A stretch of 64,000 nt of DNA from Paradesertivirga superstes (GCF_037622515.1 NZ_JBBJCN010000001.1:1228864-1292863); one strand, 5' to 3'; shown: positions 17,474-25,845, numbered from the stretch's first letter. Numbers and translations: made by a program. The notes: generated by a model not told the origin, from the letters alone.

Positions 17474-18505
17474 TTATCGTTTATCAGATAATTCTTTAGA
17501 AACATCTGAGACCTTTAGCTGATTAATTTTCTCTACCAGATCTGCCAGTCTGCTGGAGTAACCGTATTCGTTATCATACCAGCCTACAACTTTTGTAATG
17601 CTCCCTACCACTGAGGTTAGCAATGAATCGAATACACATGAATGTGAATTATCTATAATATCAACCGAGACAATGGGATCTTCGGTGTATTGCACAATAT
17701 TTTTAAAAATGGTATCAGAAGCTATCTTAAATGCGGTATTAATCTCCTCTACCGTTGGTTGTTTTCTTAAAGTACAGGTAAAATCTGTTAAAGACCCGTT
17801 TAATACTGGCACCCTTATACCGGCACCGCCAAGCCTTCCTTCCAGCGCTGGGAAAATACTGGTAATAGCTTTGGCAGCACCTGTTGTGGTTGGAATAATT
17901 GATGCAGAGGCAGCTCTGGCTCTCCGCAGATCTTTATGCGGACCATCATGAAGGTTCTGATCTCCGGTCATGGAATGAACCGTAGTTATATACCCGTTTA
18001 CAATTCCCCAATTATCTTCAAGCACCTTTATCATCGGGGCTATGTTATTTGTAGTACAAGAGGCATTTGACAATACTTTCTCCGAAAAATCAATATCTCC
18101 GTCATTAACCCCCAGAACAACCGTAGGCACCTCTTTATCCGACGAAGGCGCAGAAACCAAAACCTGCTTCGCTCCAGCCCCGATATGCAATAAAGCTTTT
18201 TCCCTGCTGATAAATTTACCGGTAGATTCAATCACGAGATCAACATCAAGGTCAAGCCATGGTAATTTAGAAGGATCTGATTCTGAAAAAACCGGAACAG
18301 ACCGTTTATTAATTATAAGTTCCTTATCCCCTGCACTTACGGAAAATTTAGCAGATCCGTGAATAGAATCGTATTTTACTAAATGAGCCAGGGTGTGAGC
18401 ATCACTCAAATCGTTAATAGCTACAACTTCAATATTTTCACGCTGCAGAAGTATCCGAAACACCGTTCGTCCAATTCTTCCGAAACCATTAATTGCTATT
18501 CTCAT
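17474..18505 (-). CDS. gap: Glyceraldehyde-3-phosphate dehydrogenase, type I
   Basis: NAD-dependent glycolytic enzyme making 1,3-bisphosphoglycerate. The 343-residue product has the Rossmann motif INGFGRIGR at 5-13, the catalytic SNASCTTNN with Cys150, the HSMTGDQNLHDGPHKDLRRARAA region with the active-site His, and WYDNEYGYSSRL near the C-terminus. The Asp in AINDLS (about residue 32) fits NAD rather than NADP preference. It is followed by pgk on the same strand. A weak stem (AGTGT/ACACT, 17402-17418) lies 55 bp after the stop and might end some transcripts. The C-terminus runs a few residues longer than usual. Confidence 0.96.
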   Translation of the reverse strand: MRIAINGFGRIGRTVFRILLQRENIEVVAINDLSDAHTLAHLVKYDSIHGSAKFSVSAGDKELIINKRSVPVFSESDPSKLPWLDLDVDLVIESTGKFISREKALLHIGAGAKQVLVSAPSSDKEVPTVVLGVNDGDIDFSEKVLSNASCTTNNIAPMIKVLEDNWGIVNGYITTVHSMTGDQNLHDGPHKDLRRARAASASIIPTTTGAAKAITSIFPALEGRLGGAGIRVPVLNGSLTDFTCTLRKQPTVEEINTAFKIASDTIFKNIVQYTEDPIVSVDIIDNSHSCVFDSLLTSVVGSITKVVGWYDNEYGYSSRLADLVEKINQLKVSDVSKELSDKR

Positions 18506-18521
18506 GTGTTTAAAAAAAATA

Positions 18522-18529
18522 CAAAGTTA
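18522..18529 (-). promoter_or_regulatory. Possible -7 element of the gap promoter
   Basis: TAACTTTG on the minus strand matches the Bacteroidota -7 consensus TAnnTTTG exactly, 17 bp before the gap start codon, implying a very short leader. No TTG is found at the expected -33 distance, so this is tentative. Confidence 0.35.
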
Positions 18530-18763
18530 ACGGAATTTTAATTAGTGCCCGCTGAGAGAAACCAGACTAATAAATTATTTATCCATTTAGCTGCTTAAAG
18601 ATCACCCGAATAAAAGAACATCTCAGTGATAAAATTTGCATGCCGAAAGTGCGGATATGAATAAGAGCTTTTGAAAAAAATAGAAAAGTATTATTTATGA
18701 ACAGAAACATGAGTCAGCTGCAGAAACCATTTTAAGTCTGAAAAGTTATATAAATAAAAAGCC

Positions 18764-18976
18764 ATGACAAATAACCAGAGTGATAAAGCAGAAAAGTTTG
18801 AGCCCAAAGATTCTAAACAAAAAGGCATAAAACATCCGCAGGATGATAATGAGGCAGTTGTAAAACCTGAAGATAAGACCTATAAGAAGGAAGAAGGCGA
18901 TTTTGGAAATATCTCAAAATACAAAGAGGAGCGAGATCAACCTGTTTTGCCCGTAAAGGACGCGCCCAATGAATAG
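18764..18976 (+). CDS. Small charged, probably disordered protein (paralog of the 62.6-kb one)
   Basis: A 70-residue protein with no hydrophobic segment, rich in Lys, Glu, Asp, Pro, Asn and Gln, so probably intrinsically disordered and cytoplasmic. I do not recognise a named family. It shares a pattern with the 88-residue protein at 62,619-62,885: a K-x-HP-x-DDN block (residues about 23-29) and a C-terminal ER-x-Q-x4-V-x-DAP-x-(E/D) block ending the protein. The shared blocks and normal codon use argue for a real gene. It is convergent with obg (64 bp between stops) and divergent from gap. Such proteins are sometimes stress-induced; no function can be assigned. Confidence 0.75.
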   Translation: MTNNQSDKAEKFEPKDSKQKGIKHPQDDNEAVVKPEDKTYKKEEGDFGNISKYKEERDQPVLPVKDAPNE

Positions 18977-19040
18977 TTCGGCAAAATTTCACAAAAGGAT
19001 GTCAGAAGAGTCCCGTCCTATAGATCATTGCTGATCAGAC

Positions 19041-20045
19041 TTATTTTAAATCTGCATTTATTGCTTTCCATAGCATATCCTTCAGTTCCATAATATTTTT
19101 TTGAGCAACAGAAGAAATAAAAACATAAGGAACATCAGGCATATCCTTTTTTATTTCTTCTGTTAACTCATCATCAAGCATATCCGACTTGCTGATGGCA
19201 AGCACTCGTGGCTTATGCATTAATTCTGGATTATATTCTTCCAGTTCATTTAAAAGAATATCGTATTCTTCTTTTATTGTCCTGCTGGTATCAGCCGGTA
19301 TTAAAAATAACAATACAGAGTTACGTTCGATATGTCGGAGGAAACGGAGACCTAAGCCTTTACCCTTTGAGGCACCTTCAATAATTCCGGGAATATCTGC
19401 CATAACAAACGAGCGGTTATCGCGATAAGCAACAATACCCAAATTAGGAATGAGAGTGGTGAACGGATAATCCGCAATTTCAGGCTTCGCTGCTGACACC
19501 ACCGAGAGCAATGTTGACTTGCCAGAATTCGGGAAACCTACTAAACCAACATCTGCCAACACTTTTAACTCAAGAATCATCCATTCTTCTTTCCCTTCTT
19601 CTCCGGGTTGAGCGAAGCGGGGAGTCTGAAGTGTAGGCGTTTTAAAATGCCAGTTACCCAGACCGCCACGGCCTCCGGGAGTTAATATTCTCGTTTCGCC
19701 GTCTTTTGTGATTTCAAATAGGGTTATCCCGGTTTCAGAGTCTTTTGCAATAGTTCCCAGGGGAACCTCCAGAATCTCATCTTTTCCATTTTTTCCGCTT
19801 TTTAAGCCACTGCCCCCATTTCCACCGTCAACTGCTATAACATGCTTACGGTATTTCAAATGAAGCAATGTCCAGATATGCGTGCTTCCTTTTAAGATGA
19901 TATGCCCCCCTCTGCCTCCGTCGCCTCCATCAGGACCACCCGTTGCTGTGAATTTATCGCGGTGCAAATGGGTAGAGCCAGAACCGCCTTTACCCGAGCG
20001 GCAGCAGATCTTTACGTAATCGACGAAGTTGGAACCTTGAGACAT
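19041..20045 (-). CDS. obg: GTPase Obg (CgtA)
   Basis: Essential ribosome-associated GTPase acting in 50S maturation and stress/ppGpp signalling. The 334-residue product has the glycine-rich Obg fold (about 1-160, e.g. GGPDGGDGGRGG at 36-47), then a G domain with G1 GFPNSGKST at 170-178, switch region TT in YPFTTL, G3 DIPG at 217-220 and a G4 region SKSD. It lacks the extra C-terminal OCT domain, as most Gram-negative Obg do. It lies after adk on the same strand, separated by the adk terminator, so may have its own promoter. Confidence 0.96.
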   Translation of the reverse strand: MSQGSNFVDYVKICCRSGKGGSGSTHLHRDKFTATGGPDGGDGGRGGHIILKGSTHIWTLLHLKYRKHVIAVDGGNGGSGLKSGKNGKDEILEVPLGTIAKDSETGITLFEITKDGETRILTPGGRGGLGNWHFKTPTLQTPRFAQPGEEGKEEWMILELKVLADVGLVGFPNSGKSTLLSVVSAAKPEIADYPFTTLIPNLGIVAYRDNRSFVMADIPGIIEGASKGKGLGLRFLRHIERNSVLLFLIPADTSRTIKEEYDILLNELEEYNPELMHKPRVLAISKSDMLDDELTEEIKKDMPDVPYVFISSVAQKNIMELKDMLWKAINADLK

Positions 20046-20103
20046 AATTATTTAAGATTAAGATACAAGAATCAAAATTCAAGTAAGCTTATTAATATTT
20101 TTA

Positions 20104-20143
20104 TACAAAAATAGCGGACTGATGTTTAAGAACAGTCCGCTAT
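20104..20143 (-). terminator. Intrinsic terminator of adk
   Basis: 10-bp stem ATAGCGGACT (20111-20120) with AGTCCGCTAT (20134-20143), 13-nt loop, followed on the minus strand by TTTTT. It begins about 18 bp after the adk stop and lies in front of obg. Confidence 0.85.
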
Positions 20144-20161
20144 GCTATAATTTAATGCGAT

Positions 20162-20734
20162 TTAGTATGTATCCGTAACCGCGGAAATGCCATCGAAAAT
20201 CTCATCGATATTTCCGATACCGTTAATACTAACATATTTTCCCTGAGATTTGTAGTAATTAGCTACAGGCGCTGTTTTGGAATTATATTCTTCAATACGT
20301 TTTCTGATAATTTCAGGATTTGCATCATCCGGACGACCAGAATCCTTCCCCCTGTTCAGTAACCTTTTTTCCAGTTCCTCATCATTAACCTCAAGAGCTA
20401 CCATTCCTGAAATCGTAGTATCTTTAGAAGTTAAAAGCTTATCTAAAGCTTCTGCCTGAGCTACTGTTCGCGGAAATCCGTCAAAAATAAAGCCTTTAGC
20501 ATCTTTATTTGCATCCAGCTTATTGCTGATCATTCCGATCACGACTTCATCAGGAACCAAAATCCCCTGATCCATCAGCTTTTTTGCTTCAAGACCAAGT
20601 TGAGTTCCATTTGTAATTTCATTTCTCAAAATATCTCCTGTTGAAAGGTGTACTAAGTTATACTTTTCAATAAGTTTTTGAGATTGAGTTCCTTTACCGG
20701 CGCCCGGAGGGCCAAACAAGACAAGATTTAACAT
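20162..20734 (-). CDS. adk: Adenylate kinase
   Basis: Reversible transfer of phosphate between ATP and AMP to give two ADP; cytoplasm. The 190-residue product has the P-loop GPPGAGKG at 8-15, the AMP-binding LSTGDILRNE region, DGFPRTVAQAEAL near 84-96 and the Arg-rich LLNRGKDSGRPDDANPEIIRKR segment. The lid is the short form, without zinc cysteines, which explains a length below the 214 residues of E. coli. It is downstream of tRNA-Arg but separated from it by a terminator. Confidence 0.95.
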   Translation of the reverse strand: MLNLVLFGPPGAGKGTQSQKLIEKYNLVHLSTGDILRNEITNGTQLGLEAKKLMDQGILVPDEVVIGMISNKLDANKDAKGFIFDGFPRTVAQAEALDKLLTSKDTTISGMVALEVNDEELEKRLLNRGKDSGRPDDANPEIIRKRIEEYNSKTAPVANYYKSQGKYVSINGIGNIDEIFDGISAVTDTY

Positions 20735-20750
20735 CTGATTCGCGTTAAAA

Positions 20751-20788
20751 TTTAAAAAGCCTTTCCGTAAATGCTTCGAAAAGGCTTT
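20751..20788 (-). terminator. Intrinsic terminator after tRNA-Arg
   Basis: Stem AAAGCCTTT (20780-20788, read on the minus strand) with AAAGGCTTT (20764-20756), 15-nt loop, followed by a T-rich tract. It lies 11 bp after the tRNA 3' end and 17 bp before the adk start, so the tRNA is probably a separate unit and adk depends on read-through or a promoter inside this gap. Confidence 0.75.
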
Positions 20789-20798
20789 AGAATGATTG

Positions 20799-20872
20799 TG
20801 GACCTGAAGGGAGTCGAACCCCTAACCTCCTGATCCGTAGTCAGGTGCTCTATCCAATTAAGCTACAGGTCC
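20799..20872 (-). tRNA. tRNA-Arg(ACG)
   Basis: A 74-nt cloverleaf folds completely: 7-bp acceptor stem GGACCTG/CAGGTCC, D arm GCTTAATTGGATAGAGC, anticodon arm CCTGACTACGGATCAGG with anticodon ACG, 5-nt variable loop, and T arm with GTTCGACTC. The discriminator base is A and no CCA is encoded, as is usual in Bacteroidota. ACG (A34 normally edited to inosine) reads CGU/CGC/CGA codons. Confidence 0.96.
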
Positions 20873-20887
20873 ATTTTGAATGGTCTG

Positions 20888-20920
20888 CAAAGATAGAAGT
20901 TCTTTTTAAAACTCAGACAA
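20888..20920 (-). promoter_or_regulatory. Promoter of tRNA-Arg
   Basis: On the minus strand TTG (20920-20918) is followed 22 bp later by TATCTTTG (20895-20888), an exact match to the Bacteroidota -7 element TAnnTTTG, ending 15 bp before the mature tRNA 5' end. Position fits a start a few bases upstream of the tRNA. Confidence 0.6.
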
Positions 20921-20958
20921 ATTTTTCATTATTCTGTTAATCCCTTCAAATTAAGCCA

Positions 20959-21942
20959 TTAAGGCTGTTTTCCCTTAGCTGGATTAGGTTTTGCAATAGA
21001 ATCACGCATATCCGTATCCGATTTCAGGTTCTGCATTTTATAATAATCCATAATTCCAAGGTTTCCTGAACGGAAGGCATCCGCCATTGCCAGAGGCAAC
21101 TGTGCTTCAGCTTCAATAACCTTTGCCCTTGCCTCCTGTGCTTTTGCCCTCATTTCCTGTTCATTTGCTACAGCCATTGCTCTGCGCTCTTCAGCACGTG
21201 CATTAGCAACTTTTAAATCGGCTTCTGCCTGATCAGTTTGAAGTTTTGCTCCAATATTTTCACCGATATCAATATCAGCAATATCTATCGACAGAATTTC
21301 AAATGCTGTGCCGCTATCCAATCCTTTATCCAATACCGTCTTTGATATCCTGTCGGGATTCTCAAGAACTTCTTTGTGATTCACTGCCGAACCGATAGTT
21401 GTAACAATACCTTCGCCTACACGGGCAAGAATAGTTTCCTCGCCTGCACCACCAACCAGCTGGTTAATATTAGCACGAACAGTTACCCTGGCTTTAGCTA
21501 TTAATTGAATTCCATCTTTGGCCACTGCTGCAACCGGGGGAGTATTAATAACCCGTGGGTTAACAGATAGCTGCACCGCATCAAAAACGTCCCTGCCTGC
21601 CAGATCTATAGCGGTAGCTAATTTAAAGTCAAGAGGAATATTGGCTTTATCAGCCGATATTAATGCCTTTATTACGCTGTTCACGTTTCCTCCGGCAAGG
21701 TAGTGGGTCTCAATATCATTTGAGGTTAAGTTTAATCCTGCCTTTGTTGAAGTAATCATTGCACTTACAACCAGCGAAGGAGAAACTTTTCTTAGTCGCA
21801 TTAAAAACAGATTGAGTAAACTTACTCTTACACCGGAAAGCTGTGCGGTGAACCACAGATTAATGGGCAGAATATAGAAGAATACAAATAAGGCGATTAT
21901 TGATCCGACGACCATTAAAAGCAAGGAAAAATTAGGATCCAT
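20959..21942 (-). CDS. floA: Flotillin-like protein FloA
   Basis: Membrane-anchored scaffold of functional membrane microdomains (flotillin-like, UPF0365/YqfA family). The 327-residue product starts with a strongly hydrophobic hairpin-like segment (about 5-30), then an SPFH/PHB-like domain (about 35-190) and a long Ala/Glu/Arg helix (about 215-290, repeats like ARAEERRAMAVANEQE) that forms coiled coils. Conserved text such as VAAVAKDGIQLIAKARVTVRANI and LVGGAGEETILARVGEGIV is typical. Length matches B. subtilis FloA (331). It stands alone between the tRNA and an RmlD-like gene. Confidence 0.93.
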   Translation of the reverse strand: MDPNFSLLLMVVGSIIALFVFFYILPINLWFTAQLSGVRVSLLNLFLMRLRKVSPSLVVSAMITSTKAGLNLTSNDIETHYLAGGNVNSVIKALISADKANIPLDFKLATAIDLAGRDVFDAVQLSVNPRVINTPPVAAVAKDGIQLIAKARVTVRANINQLVGGAGEETILARVGEGIVTTIGSAVNHKEVLENPDRISKTVLDKGLDSGTAFEILSIDIADIDIGENIGAKLQTDQAEADLKVANARAEERRAMAVANEQEMRAKAQEARAKVIEAEAQLPLAMADAFRSGNLGIMDYYKMQNLKSDTDMRDSIAKPNPAKGKQP

Positions 21943-22067
21943 ATGATATATGTCTTTAAAGTTAATTCACGAATATAGAGTTTAATTAATAAGTATTCTG
22001 GTTCGAATAATTACAGGCAGCAAATTTCAGGATCTATGATTTTTGAAAATATTTAAACCAGTTATCG

Positions 22068-22973
22068 CTACAATTTTTGTAGTTGCCTATCCAGTACTTC
22101 CAGGCCTTCAAAAAAGGAATGAGGGTTATAACCCAGAACACGTATTGCTTTATCCAGCACAAAACCTGTTTTTAATGGTCTTTTCGCTTCCTGATTTAAT
22201 GATTCAGAGGATACAGGTACTATCAGGGATTTATCAAGCTTCCAGAAATCAGCTACTTTCAGAACCAGGTCATGTATAGTCATCATGTCTTTGCCGGAAA
22301 TATGAAAAATCCCGTAAGCTCCTTTTTCGGCGCTTAACAAACACGCTTCAGCTAAATCCAGGGCCAGAGTTGGCATTCTCCATTGATCGTTGACCACATT
22401 TATTGTTTCACCATTTTCCAATGCCGACTTAGCCCATAAAACAATATTAGATCGGCTCATATTTGCAGTCACGCCATACACCAGGATCGTTCTTAAAATA
22501 GACCACCTGCAGGATGAAGCCTGAATCACTCTTTCCGCTTCAGCCTTACTTTCACCGTAATAGCTTATAGGATGAGGTGTATCATTCTCATAATATGGCC
22601 CCGATAAGCCATCGAATACGAAATCTGTGGACAAATGAATGAGGTGAATATTTCTGGCCTCACAAATTTCAACCAGGTTTTTGACAGCATCAACGTTCAA
22701 TGCACTGCACGCATCTCTTTTTAAATGACAAACATCAACATTCGTCACTGCCGCAGTATTAATAATGACGTCAGGCCTGAATGCGGGCACAACATTTAAT
22801 ACCTCGTCTTTCTTTGAAATATCCAGATCGGCGTAGTGATAATCTCCTGATCCAATATACCGGTTTTCCCCCTTTGAGCTGGCAATCAGGCTACCCCTGT
22901 TCGTTGAGGTAATCAGATGAGTTAAAGTTTGCCCCAGTAAACCGTTACTGCCAGTTACAAGAATTTTAAGCAT
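22068..22973 (-). CDS. RmlD-like NAD(P)-dependent sugar-nucleotide reductase
   Basis: Extended short-chain dehydrogenase of the dTDP-4-dehydrorhamnose reductase (RmlD) family. The 301-residue product has the Rossmann motif TGSNGLLGQ at 7-15, INTAAVTNVDVCHL near 71-84, the catalytic STDFVFDG (115-122) and the YxxxK pair in YYGESK (Tyr139, Lys143). RmlD reduces the 4-keto group in the last step of dTDP-L-rhamnose synthesis, but no rmlA, B or C is nearby, so the substrate is uncertain; it could act on another deoxysugar. Its 5' end faces a terminator from the small membrane-protein gene. Confidence 0.85.
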   Translation of the reverse strand: MLKILVTGSNGLLGQTLTHLITSTNRGSLIASSKGENRYIGSGDYHYADLDISKKDEVLNVVPAFRPDVIINTAAVTNVDVCHLKRDACSALNVDAVKNLVEICEARNIHLIHLSTDFVFDGLSGPYYENDTPHPISYYGESKAEAERVIQASSCRWSILRTILVYGVTANMSRSNIVLWAKSALENGETINVVNDQWRMPTLALDLAEACLLSAEKGAYGIFHISGKDMMTIHDLVLKVADFWKLDKSLIVPVSSESLNQEAKRPLKTGFVLDKAIRVLGYNPHSFFEGLEVLDRQLQKL

Positions 22974-22998
22974 AGAGCAAACTAAGAAAAGATTGTAA

Positions 22999-23027
22999 AG
23001 TAAAAAAGGCGAATTAAAAATCCGCCT
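22999..23027 (-). terminator. Terminator of the 23,054-23,320 gene
   Basis: Short GC stem AGGCG/CGCCT (23007-23011 with 23023-23027) with an A/T-rich loop, followed on the minus strand by TTTTTT (23007-23002). It lies about 27 bp after the stop codon. Confidence 0.7.
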
Positions 23028-23053
23028 CTATTATACTATTACTGAATTATCAA

Positions 23054-23320
23054 TTACACGTCTCGCCTTGTGCTTCCGCTTCGGGTGATAGCAATAATAA
23101 TGATGATAAAAACGGCCACTCCAACAACCCAAACCCAGGGTTGAGCATACCAGCCGCCCCCACCGCCATCGCCGCCGGCGTTAATATCCACATCAACTTT
23201 CTCGGGCACAGTAGTCTGTGCTAATGCTGGAAAACCCGCCAGAATACTCAGCGTAGCTATAAAAGCAGAAAACCAAATTTCAGCCTTAGCCAACTTTTTA
23301 AAAGAATTTAAGTTTTTCAT
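23054..23320 (-). CDS. Small WYAQPW membrane protein, copy A
   Basis: An 88-residue protein with an N-terminal signal-like hydrophobic segment (about 16-35, likely cleaved after ALAQ), a short Gly/Asp-rich linker (GGDGGGGGW at 49-57), the motif WYAQPWVW at 57-64, one membrane helix (about 62-79) and a short basic tail ending RRDV. No named family is recognised. The neighbouring gene at 23,425 encodes a paralog with the same layout and motif. Both sit upstream of, and divergent from, atpD. The 5' leader contains CATCAG/CTGATG arms (23348-23365). A small inner-membrane protein with its N-terminal segment in the periplasm is the best guess. Confidence 0.8.
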   Translation of the reverse strand: MKNLNSFKKLAKAEIWFSAFIATLSILAGFPALAQTTVPEKVDVDINAGGDGGGGGWYAQPWVWVVGVAVFIIIIIAITRSGSTRRDV

Positions 23321-23424
23321 AATGTATGTTTATTAATTTATAATCACCATCAGCTTAATCTGATGATTATTGGTTAAATTGATTAAGAACTATAACAACC
23401 GTTTTAAAAAACAGTTTTATCTGA

Positions 23425-23742
23425 TCACAAACCCTGTTCGGATTCTACATCTCTTTTACCATAACTTTTAAAAATCAATCCGACAACCAAAATTAAAATA
23501 GCGGCCACAATGGCCCAGAGCCATGGCTGAGCATACCAGGCCGAATTATTCGGGACGCCGTTAGGATCGTTCTCTATGCTCTGTAAATATGCTGATGATT
23601 GTTCTGCCGGTGATGACTTCTCCGGATGTTGATTAGGATTATTACCTGCCTGTGCCACTACTATTAATGAAAACAAAACGAACGTAATGGTACTGATAAG
23701 TGTAACCAGTTTGAATTGTGCCTGTGCTATTACCTTTTTCAT
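23425..23742 (-). CDS. Small WYAQPW membrane protein, copy B
   Basis: A 105-residue paralog of the preceding entry: signal-like segment (about 12-32, AQAG junction), a longer polar linker with SPAEQSS and NDPNGVPNNS (33-67), WYAQPWLW at 69-76, one membrane helix (about 74-92), and a basic tail with GKRDV. The matching WYAQPWxW and RDV parts are at equivalent places, which supports tandem duplication with a diverged linker. Function unknown. It is the first gene of the pair; 104 bp separate it from copy A, and it is divergent from atpD (201 bp). Confidence 0.8.
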   Translation of the reverse strand: MKKVIAQAQFKLVTLISTITFVLFSLIVVAQAGNNPNQHPEKSSPAEQSSAYLQSIENDPNGVPNNSAWYAQPWLWAIVAAILILVVGLIFKSYGKRDVESEQGL

Positions 23743-23844
23743 AATTTTTCACATTTACTTATATTATTTTAACAAGTGCAAACTCACACAGTTTGCATAA
23801 AAAGCACTATTAAAAAAATTATTGAAAATCTTTTACTCAAGTCA

Positions 23845-23874
23845 TTTGAAATACGGGTTTAAAGCGTATTTTTG
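23845..23874 (+). promoter_or_regulatory. Promoter of atpD
   Basis: TTTG (23845-23848) and, 18 bp later, TATTTTTG (23867-23874), an exact TAnnTTTG. A start near 23,881 would give a leader of about 60 nt containing a small AAGCGA/TCGCTT hairpin (23885-23905) before the atpD ATG. Confidence 0.7.
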
Positions 23875-23943
23875 CAGACCGAAAAAGCGACCTGTTAAAT
23901 CGCTTAATTACTTGATTAATAAAAATTTTTACGAAAAAATTTT

Positions 23944-25449
23944 ATGCCAAACACTGGAAAAATAGCGCAAATCATCGGCCCGGTAGTTGACGTTAGCTTC
24001 GCTGAAGAAGCCAAACTTCCAAGAATCTACGATGCACTACAAATTGTAAAGCCAAACGGACAAGTAATTGTTCTCGAGGTGCAACAGCATCTTGGTGAGG
24101 ACCGTGTACGTGCAATTGCCATGGATTCTACCGACGGACTTGTACGCGGAATGGAAGTAGTTGATACTGCAGAGCCGATTAAGATGCCTATCGGTGAAAA
24201 TATTAAAGGCAGAGTATTTAATGTGGTAGGAGATGCTATCGATGGTATTCCAAACCTTGATAAGTCTAATGGACGCCCTATTCACAATACTGCTCCACGA
24301 TTCGAAGATCTTTCAACGGAAACTGAAGTTCTTTTTACCGGAATTAAAGTTATCGACTTACTTGAGCCTTATGCAAAAGGGGGTAAAATTGGATTATTCG
24401 GTGGTGCCGGAGTAGGTAAAACCGTATTAATCCAGGAACTCATCAACAATATCGCAAAAGGTCACGGTGGTCTTTCAGTATTTGCGGGTGTAGGTGAACG
24501 TACCCGTGAGGGAAATGATTTACTTCGTGAAATGCTTGAATCCGGCATCATTAAATATGGTGAAGAATTTATGCATGGAATGGAAAAAGGTGAATGGAAC
24601 CTTGATAAAATCGACACAGAGGAATTAAAAGAATCTAAAGCTACGTTTGTTTTCGGACAAATGAACGAGCCTCCAGGTGCACGTGCACGTGTAGCATTAT
24701 CAGGATTAACCATTGCAGAATATTTCCGCGATGGAGACGGTACTGGTCAGGGACGTGATATCTTATTCTTTATTGACAATATCTTCCGTTTCACACAGGC
24801 TGGATCTGAAGTATCTGCCCTATTAGGCCGTATGCCTTCTGCGGTAGGTTACCAGCCAACACTGGCAACAGAAATGGGTTTGATGCAAGAGCGTATCACC
24901 TCAACCAAACGAGGATCAATTACATCTGTACAAGCAGTTTATGTGCCTGCGGATGATTTAACTGACCCTGCTCCGGCAACAACATTTGCCCACTTAGATG
25001 CTACAACTGTATTGTCACGTAAAATTGCAGAATTAGGTATCTATCCTGCGGTTGACCCTCTTGACTCTACTTCACGTATTCTTAGCGCTGCAGTTTTAGG
25101 AGACGAGCATTACAACTGCGCACAACGCGTAAAAGAAACATTACAACGCTACAAAGAACTTCAGGATATTATAGCCATCTTAGGTATGGACGAGCTTTCT
25201 GAAGAAGATAAATTAGTTGTGGCCCGTGCACGTCGAGTTCAGCGTTTCTTATCACAGCCTTTCCATGTTGCTGAGCAATTTACCGGATTAAAAGGTGTAT
25301 TGGTGGACATCAGAGAAACCATCAAAGGCTTCAATATGATTATGGATGGTGAAGTGGACGAATATCCTGAAGCAGCATTCAACCTTGTTGGAACAATCGA
25401 AGACGCAATTGAAAAAGGCAAGAAAATTTTAGCTGAAGCAAACGCGTAA
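23944..25449 (+). CDS. atpD: F1 ATP synthase beta subunit
   Basis: Catalytic subunit of F1Fo ATP synthase at the inner membrane. The 501-residue product has the Walker A motif GGAGVGKT at 153-160, the GERTREGNDL segment with the catalytic Glu, a Walker B region around ILFFIDNIFRFTQAG, and LLGRMPSAVGYQPTL. All catalytic residues appear intact. Only atpD and atpC are here; the other F1Fo genes must be elsewhere, the split often seen in Bacteroidota. The next gene is atpC after an 87-bp spacer that folds into a hairpin. Confidence 0.98.
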   Translation: MPNTGKIAQIIGPVVDVSFAEEAKLPRIYDALQIVKPNGQVIVLEVQQHLGEDRVRAIAMDSTDGLVRGMEVVDTAEPIKMPIGENIKGRVFNVVGDAIDGIPNLDKSNGRPIHNTAPRFEDLSTETEVLFTGIKVIDLLEPYAKGGKIGLFGGAGVGKTVLIQELINNIAKGHGGLSVFAGVGERTREGNDLLREMLESGIIKYGEEFMHGMEKGEWNLDKIDTEELKESKATFVFGQMNEPPGARARVALSGLTIAEYFRDGDGTGQGRDILFFIDNIFRFTQAGSEVSALLGRMPSAVGYQPTLATEMGLMQERITSTKRGSITSVQAVYVPADDLTDPAPATTFAHLDATTVLSRKIAELGIYPAVDPLDSTSRILSAAVLGDEHYNCAQRVKETLQRYKELQDIIAILGMDELSEEDKLVVARARRVQRFLSQPFHVAEQFTGLKGVLVDIRETIKGFNMIMDGEVDEYPEAAFNLVGTIEDAIEKGKKILAEANA

Positions 25450-25467
25450 TTGCAGATATGAGACATT

Positions 25468-25523
25468 AGATATGAGATGAGAGACAAGAGGTAGAAATAT
25501 CGCACGTCTCACATCTCACATCT
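25468..25523. repeat. Imperfect hairpin of repeated words in the atpD-atpC gap
   Basis: AGATATGAGATGAGAGAC (25468-25485) pairs with GTCTCACATCTCACATCT (25506-25523) at 15 of 18 positions, with a 20-nt loop. Each arm is itself a run of GAGAT-type or CATCT-type words. With no T-tract it is not a terminator; it may set the relative expression of beta and epsilon subunits or protect mRNA ends. Confidence 0.7.
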
Positions 25524-25536
25524 CAAATCTAACCCC

Positions 25537-25785
25537 ATGATATTAGAAATCTTAACACCCGATAAAAAAGTATACGAAGGAGAGGTTAGCTCGGTAACAG
25601 TTCCGGGAACGGCTGGCTCTTTTGAAATACTTAATAACCACGCCCCAATAATATCTACTCTCGAAGATGGTAAAGTTATCATCAGGAGTGGAGGAAAAGG
25701 TGAAGAGCGCTTTGTAATTAAAGGAGGCGTGATAGAAGTTAATAACAATAAAATAATTTTACTGGCCGAAGGCGTGGTAAGCTAA
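25537..25785 (+). CDS. atpC: F1 ATP synthase epsilon subunit
   Basis: Regulatory central-stalk subunit of F1. The 82-residue product contains the beta-sandwich domain only: ILTPDKKVYEGEVSSVTVPGTAGSFEILNNHAPIISTLEDGKV. The C-terminal helical inhibitory domain found in E. coli epsilon (total about 139 residues) is absent, as is usual for Bacteroidota. It follows atpD and ends 18 bp before a terminator. Confidence 0.95.
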   Translation: MILEILTPDKKVYEGEVSSVTVPGTAGSFEILNNHAPIISTLEDGKVIIRSGGKGEERFVIKGGVIEVNNNKIILLAEGVVS

Positions 25786-25802
25786 AGCTTTCATCCTTGT
25801 AC

Positions 25803-25845
25803 ATAAATAAAAGGTCAGTTGATTATTCAGCTGACCTTTATTTAT
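25803..25845 (+). terminator. Terminator of atpD-atpC
   Basis: Stem AAAGGTCAG (25810-25818) with CTGACCTTT (25831-25839), extendable outward through A/T pairs to 25803-25845, 12-nt loop, followed by a T-rich tract. It lies 18 bp after the atpC stop. Confidence 0.85.

Noticed and set aside
17598..17951. 117-codon plus-strand frame opposite gap
   Set aside because: Inside the gap gene, which has its catalytic Cys150 and NAD motif in frame on the minus strand; no sign of a second gene.
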